Shown here in pieces: positions 51,647 through 57,773 of a DNA stretch of 57,773 nt (positions within the stretch are counted from its first letter, which is position 1; each line of letters begins with the position of its first letter). Under the pieces are notes generated by a model that searched no databases, was not told the origin of the DNA, and was given only the letters and a program-made list of their open reading frames with translations. The stretch spans positions 1 through 57,773 of the forward strand of contig JANRME010000335.1 of NCBI GenBank assembly GCA_033761835.1. The letters are read 5' to 3'. The stretch comes from JADJNW01 sp033761835. GTDB lineage: Bacteria; Bacteroidota; Bacteroidia; Chitinophagales; Saprospiraceae. The position numbers and the translations under genes are program-made.

Positions 51647-52555
51647 ATGGAATATTGGAGTAAAGAAGCAATCGCAGATTGGTTCAAAGAATTGCAAAAT
51701 GATATTTGCCAGCAATTGGAAACAGCAGATGGAATTGGAAAATTTCGAGAAGATATTTGGGAGCGAGCTGGCGGCGGCGGTGGCCGGACTCGCGTAATCT
51801 TGGGGCAGCACATTGAAAAAGGGGGTGTAAATTTCTCGGCGGTGCATGGTGATGTTTCTGAAAAAATGAGCAAAAATCTGCAATTGGATGGCGATCAATT
51901 CTTTGCGACAGGTGTGTCTATTGTGTTGCATCCTAAAAGCCCAATGGTGCCTATCATTCACATGAACGTCCGTTATTTTGAAACCGGCGATACTTGGTGG
52001 TTTGGCGGCGGAATTGACCTCACACCCCATTATATTAACTTGGAAGATGCTCGTTTTTTTCATCAATCCTTAAAAAATATTTGTGATAAGCATCATCCTG
52101 ATTATTATTCAAAATTTAAAACCTGGGCGGATGATTATTTTTATATTCGGCATCGCCAGGAAACACGGGGCATTGGCGGAATTTTTTTTGATCGCTTAAG
52201 CGCAGAAAACGTTGTTACGAAAGATCAGTATTTTGATTTCGTACAAGATATTGGCAAGGTATTTTGCCCAATTTATTTACATTTATTACAAAAAAATAAA
52301 GATTTGCCTTTTTCAGAAAAGGAAAAAAACTGGCAATTCTTGCGTCGCGGGCGCTATGCGGAATTTAATTTGGTGTGGGATGCAGGTACTAAGTTTGGAT
52401 TGGAAACCAATGGGCGTACCGAATCTATTTTGATGAGCCTGCCCCCAATGGCACAATGGATATACGACTATCACCCCGCACCCGAAAGCCCGGAGGCGTT
52501 TACCCTCGCGCATTTGCGAAAAGGCATTGAATGGCTCACTGGCACAGAATCGTAA
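51647..52555 (+). CDS. hemF: Oxygen-dependent coproporphyrinogen III oxidase HemF
   Basis: A 302-residue oxidase converting coproporphyrinogen III to protoporphyrinogen IX with O2. Motifs: GGGGGRTRVILGQ, FFATGVSIVLHPKSPMVP, WWFGGGIDLTPHYI, KTWADDYFYIRHRQETRGIGGIFFD and GRYAEFNLVWDAGTKFGLE with NGRTESILMSLPP. Full length. It supports aerobic growth. Its last 20 bp overlap the convergent lipoprotein gene's 3' end. A tandem repeat sits 7-36 bp before the ATG. Confidence 0.95.
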   Translation: MEYWSKEAIADWFKELQNDICQQLETADGIGKFREDIWERAGGGGGRTRVILGQHIEKGGVNFSAVHGDVSEKMSKNLQLDGDQFFATGVSIVLHPKSPMVPIIHMNVRYFETGDTWWFGGGIDLTPHYINLEDARFFHQSLKNICDKHHPDYYSKFKTWADDYFYIRHRQETRGIGGIFFDRLSAENVVTKDQYFDFVQDIGKVFCPIYLHLLQKNKDLPFSEKEKNWQFLRRGRYAEFNLVWDAGTKFGLETNGRTESILMSLPPMAQWIYDYHPAPESPEAFTLAHLRKGIEWLTGTES

Positions 52556-53036
52556 TGGTCTCGGTTCTGATCTGATTGCTCAGATTTCCAGAACGGTCTT
52601 TGATCTGAATGAGATAAGAAAAAGTATCTTGTGCGTACCGAGAGTCAGTTTGACATACACGGCGATCAGGGAAAATGCAACAAACATTTGGTCCTGCCAC
52701 TTTATTAGGCACACGTATTGTGATTTCTCCCGAAACGCCGTTGCCGCTACCTTGCTCTGGGATTGGGAACAAACGATTGGGGATCAGGCTATTGTCTCGG
52801 CTGTCGCGCAAAAACAGATTGGTAGAATCACTACCAATATCGCCATCTCCATCAGTGAATGAAAACATGATAACCAATGTATCACGTGCAGCAGTTGAAC
52901 TTCCTTGAAGAATGGCTTTTTTATTTACGCCAAGGTATTCAATACGTGGCTCATTCGGATAGCTCGGTGGCTCGGTGCAACTTATTAGAAACAAAGATAT
53001 AGCAGAAATAATCAGGCAATATGGAAGCAACTTCAT
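52536..53036 (-). CDS. Lipoprotein with a DG-rich beta domain
   Basis: A 166-residue lipoprotein: signal MKLLPYCLIISAISLFLISC with Cys20. The mature part has SFTDGDGDIGSDS (acidic loop), then ITIRVPNKVAGP, CCIFPDRRVC and a final YLIQIKDRSGNLSNQI. It looks like a beta-sandwich domain common in Bacteroidota surface lipoproteins, but no known family could be assigned. Convergent with hemF (overlap of 20 bp). Confidence 0.75.
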   Translation of the reverse strand: MKLLPYCLIISAISLFLISCTEPPSYPNEPRIEYLGVNKKAILQGSSTAARDTLVIMFSFTDGDGDIGSDSTNLFLRDSRDNSLIPNRLFPIPEQGSGNGVSGEITIRVPNKVAGPNVCCIFPDRRVCQTDSRYAQDTFSYLIQIKDRSGNLSNQIRTETITILCQ

Positions 53037-53092
53037 ATTTTGCGATGTTTTGTCTATGTAAAATACGCATTTTTGAATAATTATGGATACCC

Positions 53093-54085
53093 GTGAACGC
53101 GATTAGACAGCTATTGGCAAAAAAAATTGAAAAATTAACGCCTTCCGGTTTTGAGGCCTTGGCTTTAGAGGTATTCCGATATCAAGCTCAATACAATTCT
53201 CTTTATGCCAACTACCTTCAGTTATTAAACATTCAACCTAAAAATGTTACAAAGGTTGAGAATATTCCTTTTTTACCGATTCAATTTTTTAAAAATCATA
53301 TTATTAAAACAGGTGAATGGACAGCGCAAACGGTTTTTACCAGTAGCGGCACAACGGAACGTACAACCAGCAAGCACTGGGTGCGAGACCTTGATTTTTA
53401 TTTGCAAAATACTAAAAAGGGATTTGAATATTTTTTTGGTAATTTAAAAAAATATTGTATCATAGCGCTTCTCCCTGCTTATTTAGAAAGGTCCAATTCT
53501 TCATTAGTAGCTATGGCTGATTATTTTATTCGATCATCAAATCATGCTGAAAGCGGCTTTTTTCTCTATAATACCGACGAATTAGTCAAATTATTAAAGG
53601 TGGTAAAACAATATCAAACGCCGACTATATTATTAGGGGTTACATTTGCTTTACTTGATTTAGCAGAACAATATCCGATGGATTTAAATGGAATTATGAT
53701 TATGGAAACGGGCGGAATGAAAGGCCGGCGGCGCGAACTTATTAGGGATGAAGTGCATCAAATACTTGGCGAGGCTTTCAATGTAAGTCCTATTTACTCG
53801 GAATATGGTATGACAGAATTATTTTCTCAAGCCTATGCTATTAATAATGGTAAGTTTCAATCTTCCCCAACTTTACGTGTTTTTGGCCGACAAGTTAATG
53901 ATCCATTATCGCCCGAACATAACGGGAAGACTGCTGCTTTGAATTTTATTGATCTCGCTAATCTTGATACTATCTCTTTTATAGCTACGGATGACATCGG
54001 AAAAATAAATAATGTTAATAGCTATGAAGTTCATGGACGCTTAGATGCCTCTGATTTGCGCGGGTGCAACTTAATGGTTCAATAA
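53093..54085 (+). CDS. LuxE-like acyl-protein synthetase
   Basis: A 330-residue member of the LuxE / acyl-adenylate family. The N-terminal part reads IPFLPIQFFKNHIIKTGEW, then TSSGTTERTTSKH (the ATP-binding SSGTT motif, about 82-94), LLPAYLERSNSSL, MMKGRR-like block GGMKGRRREL and SEYGMTEL, in the pattern of adenylate-forming enzymes. The gene is AT-richer than its neighbours. It begins with GTG at 53093. Function unknown: LuxE ligates fatty acids to LuxC, but no luciferase genes are near. A long non-coding gap follows. Confidence 0.83.
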   Translation: MNAIRQLLAKKIEKLTPSGFEALALEVFRYQAQYNSLYANYLQLLNIQPKNVTKVENIPFLPIQFFKNHIIKTGEWTAQTVFTSSGTTERTTSKHWVRDLDFYLQNTKKGFEYFFGNLKKYCIIALLPAYLERSNSSLVAMADYFIRSSNHAESGFFLYNTDELVKLLKVVKQYQTPTILLGVTFALLDLAEQYPMDLNGIMIMETGGMKGRRRELIRDEVHQILGEAFNVSPIYSEYGMTELFSQAYAINNGKFQSSPTLRVFGRQVNDPLSPEHNGKTAALNFIDLANLDTISFIATDDIGKINNVNSYEVHGRLDASDLRGCNLMVQ

Positions 54086-54404
54086 ATAAGCCAACATAAA
54101 TTTATGGCATAAAATTTGGTAATAAATTCCCTGAAAATTACACGTTAAAAACAATTTTTTTAAAATAGGGACAACTGTTATTGGTGATGATATGTTTGAT
54201 AAATGAATTTTCGTTTCTAAGGATGATAGTACATCGAAAAAAACTCAAGGTATTACGCCATCATTATTTGATTTAATTTTTTGTAAATTACCGCTAGAAC
54301 CCTTATTTTTCGGGCAATAGAGGCTGTAGATAGAAATTTTATTGTGATAAAGAAAGCAAAAAAATCACCTCCTTTAAATAATTTTAAAAATATTTTCCTA
54401 AAAA

Positions 54405-54439
54405 TTTGATGCTTTAAATAATTTTTTTCTTTACTTTTG
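54405..54439 (+). promoter_or_regulatory. Candidate promoter in the gap before the wHTH gene
   Basis: TTTG (54405-54408) and exact -7 TACTTTTG (54432-54439), spacing 23 bp. No gene starts within 330 bp. Confidence 0.5.
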
Positions 54440-54445
54440 CGTACT

Positions 54446-54690
54446 AATATAAATCATTCATAGTCAAAATTAGGTTTCCTTTGTTATAATTTTATGATGC
54501 GCCGGCATCACCCCTTACACAAACTGACTCAAAAGACCCTGCAATAAACGAGCATGAGCTATGAAAAGGCAGCATTAAAAATTTGCCTTAACCACATCAT
54601 TAAGTTAAGCTTCTAATGTAATGAATAAGAGGAAATGTAATCACCAAAAAATATCAAGAGGTGCTGATTTGGCCTCTCCTTAATTTTTTA
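54446..54690 (+). ncRNA. Candidate ~240-nt RNA (weak)
   Basis: From the promoter above, a transcript would run to a small terminator-like hairpin (AGAGGT at 54657-54662, GCCTCT at 54672-54677) followed by TTTTTT at 54684. The hairpin is only 6 bp, so readthrough into the next gene is equally likely. No known RNA family recognised. Confidence 0.3.
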
Positions 54691-54776
54691 TTTCAATTTT
54701 TTTTATATTCTTGAAACATTGACAAAAGTGGGTTTTCTAAAATATTTATAAACAATTTATTAAAAAAATTTAGATC

Positions 54777-55322
54777 ATGAAGTTAGACCAGGAACTAGAA
54801 TTGATGGCTAAATGCTATGACTTATTAAAAGGTTTGGATGCCGATTCAAAAGTTAGAACACTACTGTGGTTATCAAGTAAACTTCACGTAGGGCAAGCGA
54901 CTTTGGTTTTGGGTACAGACGTTATGGCTACGGAAGCTGGTGGCGGCGAAGCAACACCAGAAGCACCTTCTGCCAAGCCTAAGCCTTCATCTGATGCTGC
55001 TGCGGGAGGTATCGAATCTTACAATTCATTAACGGATTTGGTTAAAGTTTTGAAGCCTTCATCAGATTCAGAAAAAGCGTTAGTATCAGCTGTATTCCTT
55101 CAATTAAAAAGAGATGCTTCAGAACTTACGAGTGCACAAGTGCAAAAAGAACTGAAAAAAATTGGACAAAAAGTTTCCAATATCACGCAGGCAATTAGCG
55201 CGCTTGTAAAGAAAAAGTATATGATCCAAATTTCAAAAGAAGGCAATTCTCAGCAGGCTCGCAAGAAATACAAGGTAACTCATGAAGGAATAAAAACCAT
55301 CATGGAGTCTATGAAGAAGTGA
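54777..55322 (+). CDS. Winged-helix-like protein of unknown function
   Basis: A 181-residue protein. The N-terminal 45 residues (LELMAKCYDLLKGLDADSK, VRTLLWLSSKLHV) resemble a widely distributed short module of the form LxxLDxxxxxRVLxWL. A Pro/Ala/Ser-rich linker (about 52-83) follows. The C-terminal ~100 residues, with LVSAVFLQLKRDASELTSAQ, NITQAISALVKKKYMIQIS and QQARKKYKVTHEGI, have the look of a winged helix and end in a recurring QARKKYK-T-x-x-G pattern seen in other phyla. DNA binding is plausible but unproven. It stands alone, facing a convergent MoeB gene. Confidence 0.72.
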   Translation: MKLDQELELMAKCYDLLKGLDADSKVRTLLWLSSKLHVGQATLVLGTDVMATEAGGGEATPEAPSAKPKPSSDAAAGGIESYNSLTDLVKVLKPSSDSEKALVSAVFLQLKRDASELTSAQVQKELKKIGQKVSNITQAISALVKKKYMIQISKEGNSQQARKKYKVTHEGIKTIMESMKK

Positions 55323-55335
55323 TACTAAAAGAGAA

Positions 55336-56508
55336 TTAGGAGGTGATGCTTTTTGAAGCATCCCTTCCTATTATAATGTTTTGAAAAGCAATGATCCCAC
55401 CTTCCAAATTATATAGATGGGGATTAATATCTTTTTTTATTAAAAAATTAATAGCTTCTTTGCTTCTTTTCCCAGTTTGGCAATAAAAAATCACTATTTT
55501 TTCCCGCGAAATTTTATGCAAATTTTTTGTGATTTCTCTTAATGGAATTAATTCTCCTCCAATCAAATGATCTTGCGCATATTCATGCGGCTCTCTGACA
55601 TCAATTAATTGAAAATCCGCATTACTTTTTTGTAAATCATATAATTGGGCTGCACTCATTGACTGGATTCGATTTAATGGAATTACATCGCAAAACGCTT
55701 CGTAATCAATCAGATTTATTATAGAAGCATTATCAATGTTTTTTTTGATTTTTATAATTTGTGTTGAAGATGTTATTGCATCAAAAATTAATATTTTGCC
55801 GGTTAAAATCTCGCCAATATTTGTAATGATTTTTAAAACTTCATTCGCTTGAATGCAGCCTATTATGCCTGGTAACACGCCCAACACGCCGCTCTCTGCA
55901 CAATTGGGTACAGCATCTGGGGCAGGCGGAGTGGGGTAGAGATCTCGGTAATTAGGACTGCGCGTTCCATCAGGGAGCAGTTGATTAAATACCGAAACTT
56001 GCCCTTCAAACTTAAAGATAGAAGCATATACATTCACTTTGTTCGCCAGGATGCAGGCATCATTAATCAAATAGCGAGTCGGAAAATTATCTGTGCCATC
56101 AGCCACAATATCAAATTGATGAATAATTTCCAAGGCATTTTCATTAGTAAGAAAGGTCGGAAAAATCTGGATTTGTATATGCGGATTGAGTGCTTGTAAA
56201 CGCTTTTGTGCTACTTCTGCTTTTGATTGGCCAAGATCATGAATAGTATAGAGCACTTGCCGATGCAGGTTACTTATATCCACTACATCTCCATCCACAA
56301 TTCCGATATGACCCACGCCTGCTGCTGCCAGATACCATAAAAGCGGACTACCCAAACCACCTGCACCAACCACAAGTACACGTGCTGCTTTTAATAACAA
56401 TTGGCCCTCCAGACCTAATTCTGGCAGTACAAGATGACGAGCATAAAATGTTTTTTCTTCAAGTGAAAACTCCGAAGCGGGGCGCGTGTTATTTTTTATA
56501 GTGTTCAT
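55336..56508 (-). CDS. MoeB/ThiF-family adenylyltransferase fused to a rhodanese domain
   Basis: A 390-residue E1-like protein. The ThiF domain (about 15-265) has VLVVGAGGLGSPLLWYLA (nucleotide loop), GIVDGDVVDISNLHRQVLY and ADGTDNFPTRYLINDAC, and CAESGVLGVLPGIIG with the conserved Cys. The rhodanese domain (about 285-385) has DVREPHEYAQDHLIGG and the catalytic Cys in IFYCQTGKRSKEAI (about 349). It adenylates a ubiquitin-like sulfur carrier (MoaD or ThiS type) and loads sulfur. Its partner carrier is not in the window. The stop is 13 bp from the convergent wHTH gene; a hairpin overlaps the 3' end (55337-55370). Confidence 0.9.
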   Translation of the reverse strand: MNTIKNNTRPASEFSLEEKTFYARHLVLPELGLEGQLLLKAARVLVVGAGGLGSPLLWYLAAAGVGHIGIVDGDVVDISNLHRQVLYTIHDLGQSKAEVAQKRLQALNPHIQIQIFPTFLTNENALEIIHQFDIVADGTDNFPTRYLINDACILANKVNVYASIFKFEGQVSVFNQLLPDGTRSPNYRDLYPTPPAPDAVPNCAESGVLGVLPGIIGCIQANEVLKIITNIGEILTGKILIFDAITSSTQIIKIKKNIDNASIINLIDYEAFCDVIPLNRIQSMSAAQLYDLQKSNADFQLIDVREPHEYAQDHLIGGELIPLREITKNLHKISREKIVIFYCQTGKRSKEAINFLIKKDINPHLYNLEGGIIAFQNIIIGRDASKSITS

Positions 56509-56551
56509 TATCAGGTATTTTTGCCTCGGAAAAACTTTTTATTGAAAAAAA

Positions 56552-56583
56552 TTGTAAGATAATGCCAATTGATTGTAAATTTG
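56552..56583 (+). promoter_or_regulatory. Promoter of the 56.6-kb candidate sRNA
   Basis: TTG (56552-56554) and exact TAAATTTG (56576-56583), spacing 21 bp, on the plus strand. No ORF of more than a few codons follows before the terminator at 56651. Confidence 0.6.
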
Positions 56584-56589
56584 AAATTG

Positions 56590-56690
56590 AATTACAACAA
56601 TCTCGGTTCTTACTTAAGAATAAATGAGTGATTAATCGGTTTTTGGGATAGCCTCTCTCCGCAAGTTTCTCAGGAGGGGGGCATTTTTAT
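56590..56690 (+). ncRNA. Candidate ~100-nt small RNA
   Basis: A well-formed Bacteroidota promoter (56552-56583) and a terminator (56651-56690) bracket ~60 bp with no coding potential. Inside is a TTCTT (56609-56613) / AAGAA (56618-56622) mini-hairpin. Genes on both sides are on the minus strand (moeB ends its divergent 5' side, DUF2461 ends at 56713), so nothing else needs this plus-strand terminator. No known RNA family recognised. Confidence 0.5.
56651..56690 (+). terminator. Intrinsic terminator with no upstream gene
   Basis: A 10-bp GC-rich stem with two G-U pairs (GCCTCTCTCC at 56651-56660 and GGAGGGGGGC at 56673-56682, 12-nt loop) is followed by A and five Ts, then ATATT. Confidence 0.7.
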
Positions 56691-56712
56691 ATTAAAAAAG
56701 CAAGATTGTATT

Positions 56713-57378
56713 TCAGGAACGTGTTAATGCTTCGATCAAAAAATCATTAAAAGGCTTGCTGGCGCGGTAATGTTCCATTACAAAATCAACAAAATCCTCC
56801 CGAATGGCATTTTTCGGATCTAATTCTGCCATAAAATAGAATTGTTTATTATATAAAAGCGGTTGTTTTTCAGCAACTTCCTGAAATTCTAACGGCAGTT
56901 TCTTATTTTTCTCACCTTTCAATTCTCCATATTTTGCTTTAAAATTTGGCTCAGAAATTAAACTATTAAATTCATCTATATGATGCACAATATATTGACG
57001 CAATTGATATAAAGGCTGGGTTTCCAGAAAATAAGCGCCTCCGCCAATCATCAAGGAACCGGATTCTACATGAATATAAATTCCTGGATACTCCTTGAGT
57101 TGCGTGCCGCCAGGCGAGACTACTGCTCCGACGTGCGTTTTGTAAGGGCTTTTGTCTTTTGAAAAACGGATATCTCTGTAAATCCGAAAGATCGCTTTTT
57201 TGGGGGTGATCGCTACCGCCGGGTCTATTTTTTGAATTTCTTGGATAATTTTGCCTATTACCTCTTCAACGGGTTTTTTTAAGTCTTTCTCGTAGCGCTT
57301 TTTGTTCGCTTCAAACCATTCACGGTTGTTGTTTTTCGACAAATCTTTGAGAAAATCGAGTGATTGTTGGGTAAGCAT
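56713..57378 (-). CDS. DUF2461 protein
   Basis: A 221-residue protein matching DUF2461. Signature: LDFLKDLSKNNNREWFEANKKRYEKDL (about 7-33), IFRIYRDIRFSKDKSPYKTHVGA (about 64-86), GIYIHVESGSLMIGGGAYF and the C-terminal AIREDFVDF, RASKPFNDFLIEAL. Function is unknown; a widespread cytoplasmic protein. A 25-bp gap separates it from the TamB-like gene upstream, so they are likely co-transcribed. Confidence 0.88.
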   Translation of the reverse strand: MLTQQSLDFLKDLSKNNNREWFEANKKRYEKDLKKPVEEVIGKIIQEIQKIDPAVAITPKKAIFRIYRDIRFSKDKSPYKTHVGAVVSPGGTQLKEYPGIYIHVESGSLMIGGGAYFLETQPLYQLRQYIVHHIDEFNSLISEPNFKAKYGELKGEKNKKLPLEFQEVAEKQPLLYNKQFYFMAELDPKNAIREDFVDFVMEHYRASKPFNDFLIEALTRS

Positions 57379-57402
57379 ATTTTAAATTTTTTTAAGACTA
57401 AT

Positions 57403-57773
57403 TCAATTGCCATCCCGCACTTTTTTGGCATCGCCGCGCAAACTTTTCCAAAACTCAGAAAAAGTATCAAATTCCTTACGAAAACTAATACCCGTACCTA
57501 CCTGCAATCGGCGCCCGCCAATGTCGGGCTGAAGCCGTTGATAGACTTTCAACTTCAAGCTGCGATCCTGGTTGATGACGTATTCGATCACTACATCATT
57601 GCCAACAAAAGTACCCGTTGCAGCTGCATTTTGAACACTGGTACCAATATCCACATTGCCTCCAATTAAAATAGACAAGCGATCGTTAAAAAAGTTTTGA
57701 CGAAGCTGCACCTCGAATTCGTCGCCGCGCACAAAATCTTGACCGCTTCCCAAATCCACATTCTGATACTGGT
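57403..57773 (-). CDS. TamB-like translocation/assembly protein, C-terminal fragment
   Basis: The frame is open to the right edge, so this is the 3' end of a longer gene; the GTG at 57759 is internal. The ~123 visible residues match the C-terminal beta-rich end of TamB (DUF490) proteins: RGDEFEVQLRQNFFNDRLSILIGG, VVIEYVINQDRSLKLKVYQRL, QVGTGISFRKEFDTFSEFW. TamB spans the periplasm with TamA or BamA to help outer-membrane assembly. The family is fairly sure from this tail. Confidence 0.75.
   Translation of the reverse strand, partial: QYQNVDLGSGQDFVRGDEFEVQLRQNFFNDRLSILIGGNVDIGTSVQNAAATGTFVGNDVVIEYVINQDRSLKLKVYQRLQPDIGGRRLQVGTGISFRKEFDTFSEFWKSLRGDAKKVRDGN

Larger units (their letters stand above)
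54086..54776. other. AT-rich non-coding gap with a candidate transcript
   Basis: No ORF longer than about 30 codons and no similarity to a known gene were seen. It contains a plausible promoter (TTTG at 54405-54408 and TACTTTTG at 54432-54439), a small palindrome (GATGC at 54495-54499 with GCATC at 54504-54508) and a weak terminator at 54657-54686. It may encode a ~240-nt RNA or be a long leader of the next gene. Confidence 0.45.

Noticed and set aside
54490..54510. GATGC/GCATC palindrome as a possible attachment site or operator
   Set aside because: Only 5-bp arms with no second copy or integrase nearby.
55337..55370. Hairpin at the end of the MoeB gene as a terminator
   Set aside because: It has bulges, overlaps coding sequence and lacks a good T run on the plus strand; kept only as a remark in the gene entry.
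1..57773. tRNA, rRNA, CRISPR, insertion sequence or prophage
   Set aside because: No cloverleaf, rRNA-like stretch, regular spacer-repeat array, transposase frame or phage gene was seen.

Overview
The window comes from a Bacteroidota chromosome, most likely an aerobic Saprospiria- or Chitinophagia-like lineage. This rests on a SusC/SusD pair, a C-terminal type IX secretion sorting domain, a bacillithiol-type YtxJ, TonB-dependent receptors with carboxypeptidase-regulatory-like N-termini, and repeated TAnnTTTG (-7) promoter elements. O2-dependent HemF and MiaE point to aerobic growth. I see no rRNA, tRNA, CRISPR array, insertion sequence or phage module. Most of the window is ordinary chromosome with short operons on both strands.

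Layout. 1-9.3 kb is an amino-sugar / peptidoglycan-salvage neighbourhood: the 3' end of a BadF-type GlcNAc (or MurNAc) kinase, SusD, SusC, a NagB deaminase fused to a PIG-L/LmbE-like domain, a DeoR regulator and a NamZ-like (DUF1343) exo-muramidase lipoprotein. 9.4-20.5 kb holds an exonuclease-GIY-YIG fusion, a membrane protein, FolP, a DUF4230 protein, a TPMT-like methyltransferase, an orphan LuxR-type response regulator, a triple-LysM protein, a DUF6438 lipoprotein and YidC. 20.5-28.7 kb holds DUF3293, an OmpH/Skp chaperone, an M20 dipeptidase, a GNAT, CdaA (c-di-AMP synthase), a prolyl oligopeptidase, a secreted coiled-coil protein and MiaE. 28.7-29.5 kb is a small AT-rich patch. 29.7-37 kb holds a thioredoxin-like protein, the coupled PAP2-ZIP-RibD operon, GlmM and two overlapping class-V aminotransferases. 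37-43.6 kb holds a T9SS-exported esterase-like protein, a TonB receptor, an HNH-derived AP2 protein, MnmD, YtxJ and a 52-residue lipoprotein. 43.8-53 kb holds PdhB, a hemerythrin, Ffh, an OmpA / membrane-HhH pair, a LolA-like protein, a nucleoside phosphorylase, an ArsC-like protein, HemF and a lipoprotein. 53-55.3 kb is AT-richer, with a LuxE-like ligase, 0.7 kb of non-coding DNA and a winged-helix protein. The window ends with a MoeB-rhodanese fusion, a DUF2461 protein and the 3' end of a TamB-like gene.

The most unusual signals lie outside the long genes. (i) A recurring class of intergenic elements is made of imperfect tandem words with a period of about 8 bp. Each locus has its own word, the arms are often inverted to form hairpins, and the elements usually abut a start codon (about 9.4, 12.3, 21.6, 26.8, 47.15 and 51.6 kb, with related stretches near 20.94 and 49.34 kb). 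(ii) A well-formed promoter plus intrinsic terminator at 56.55-56.69 kb encloses no ORF, so it is an sRNA candidate. A weaker one lies at 54.4-54.7 kb. (iii) There are two short genes under 60 codons: a lipoprotein before ytxJ and a proline-rich peptide. (iv) An HNH-AP2 protein has lost its catalytic histidine. (v) A membrane-anchored tandem HhH protein is paired with an OmpA-like protein.
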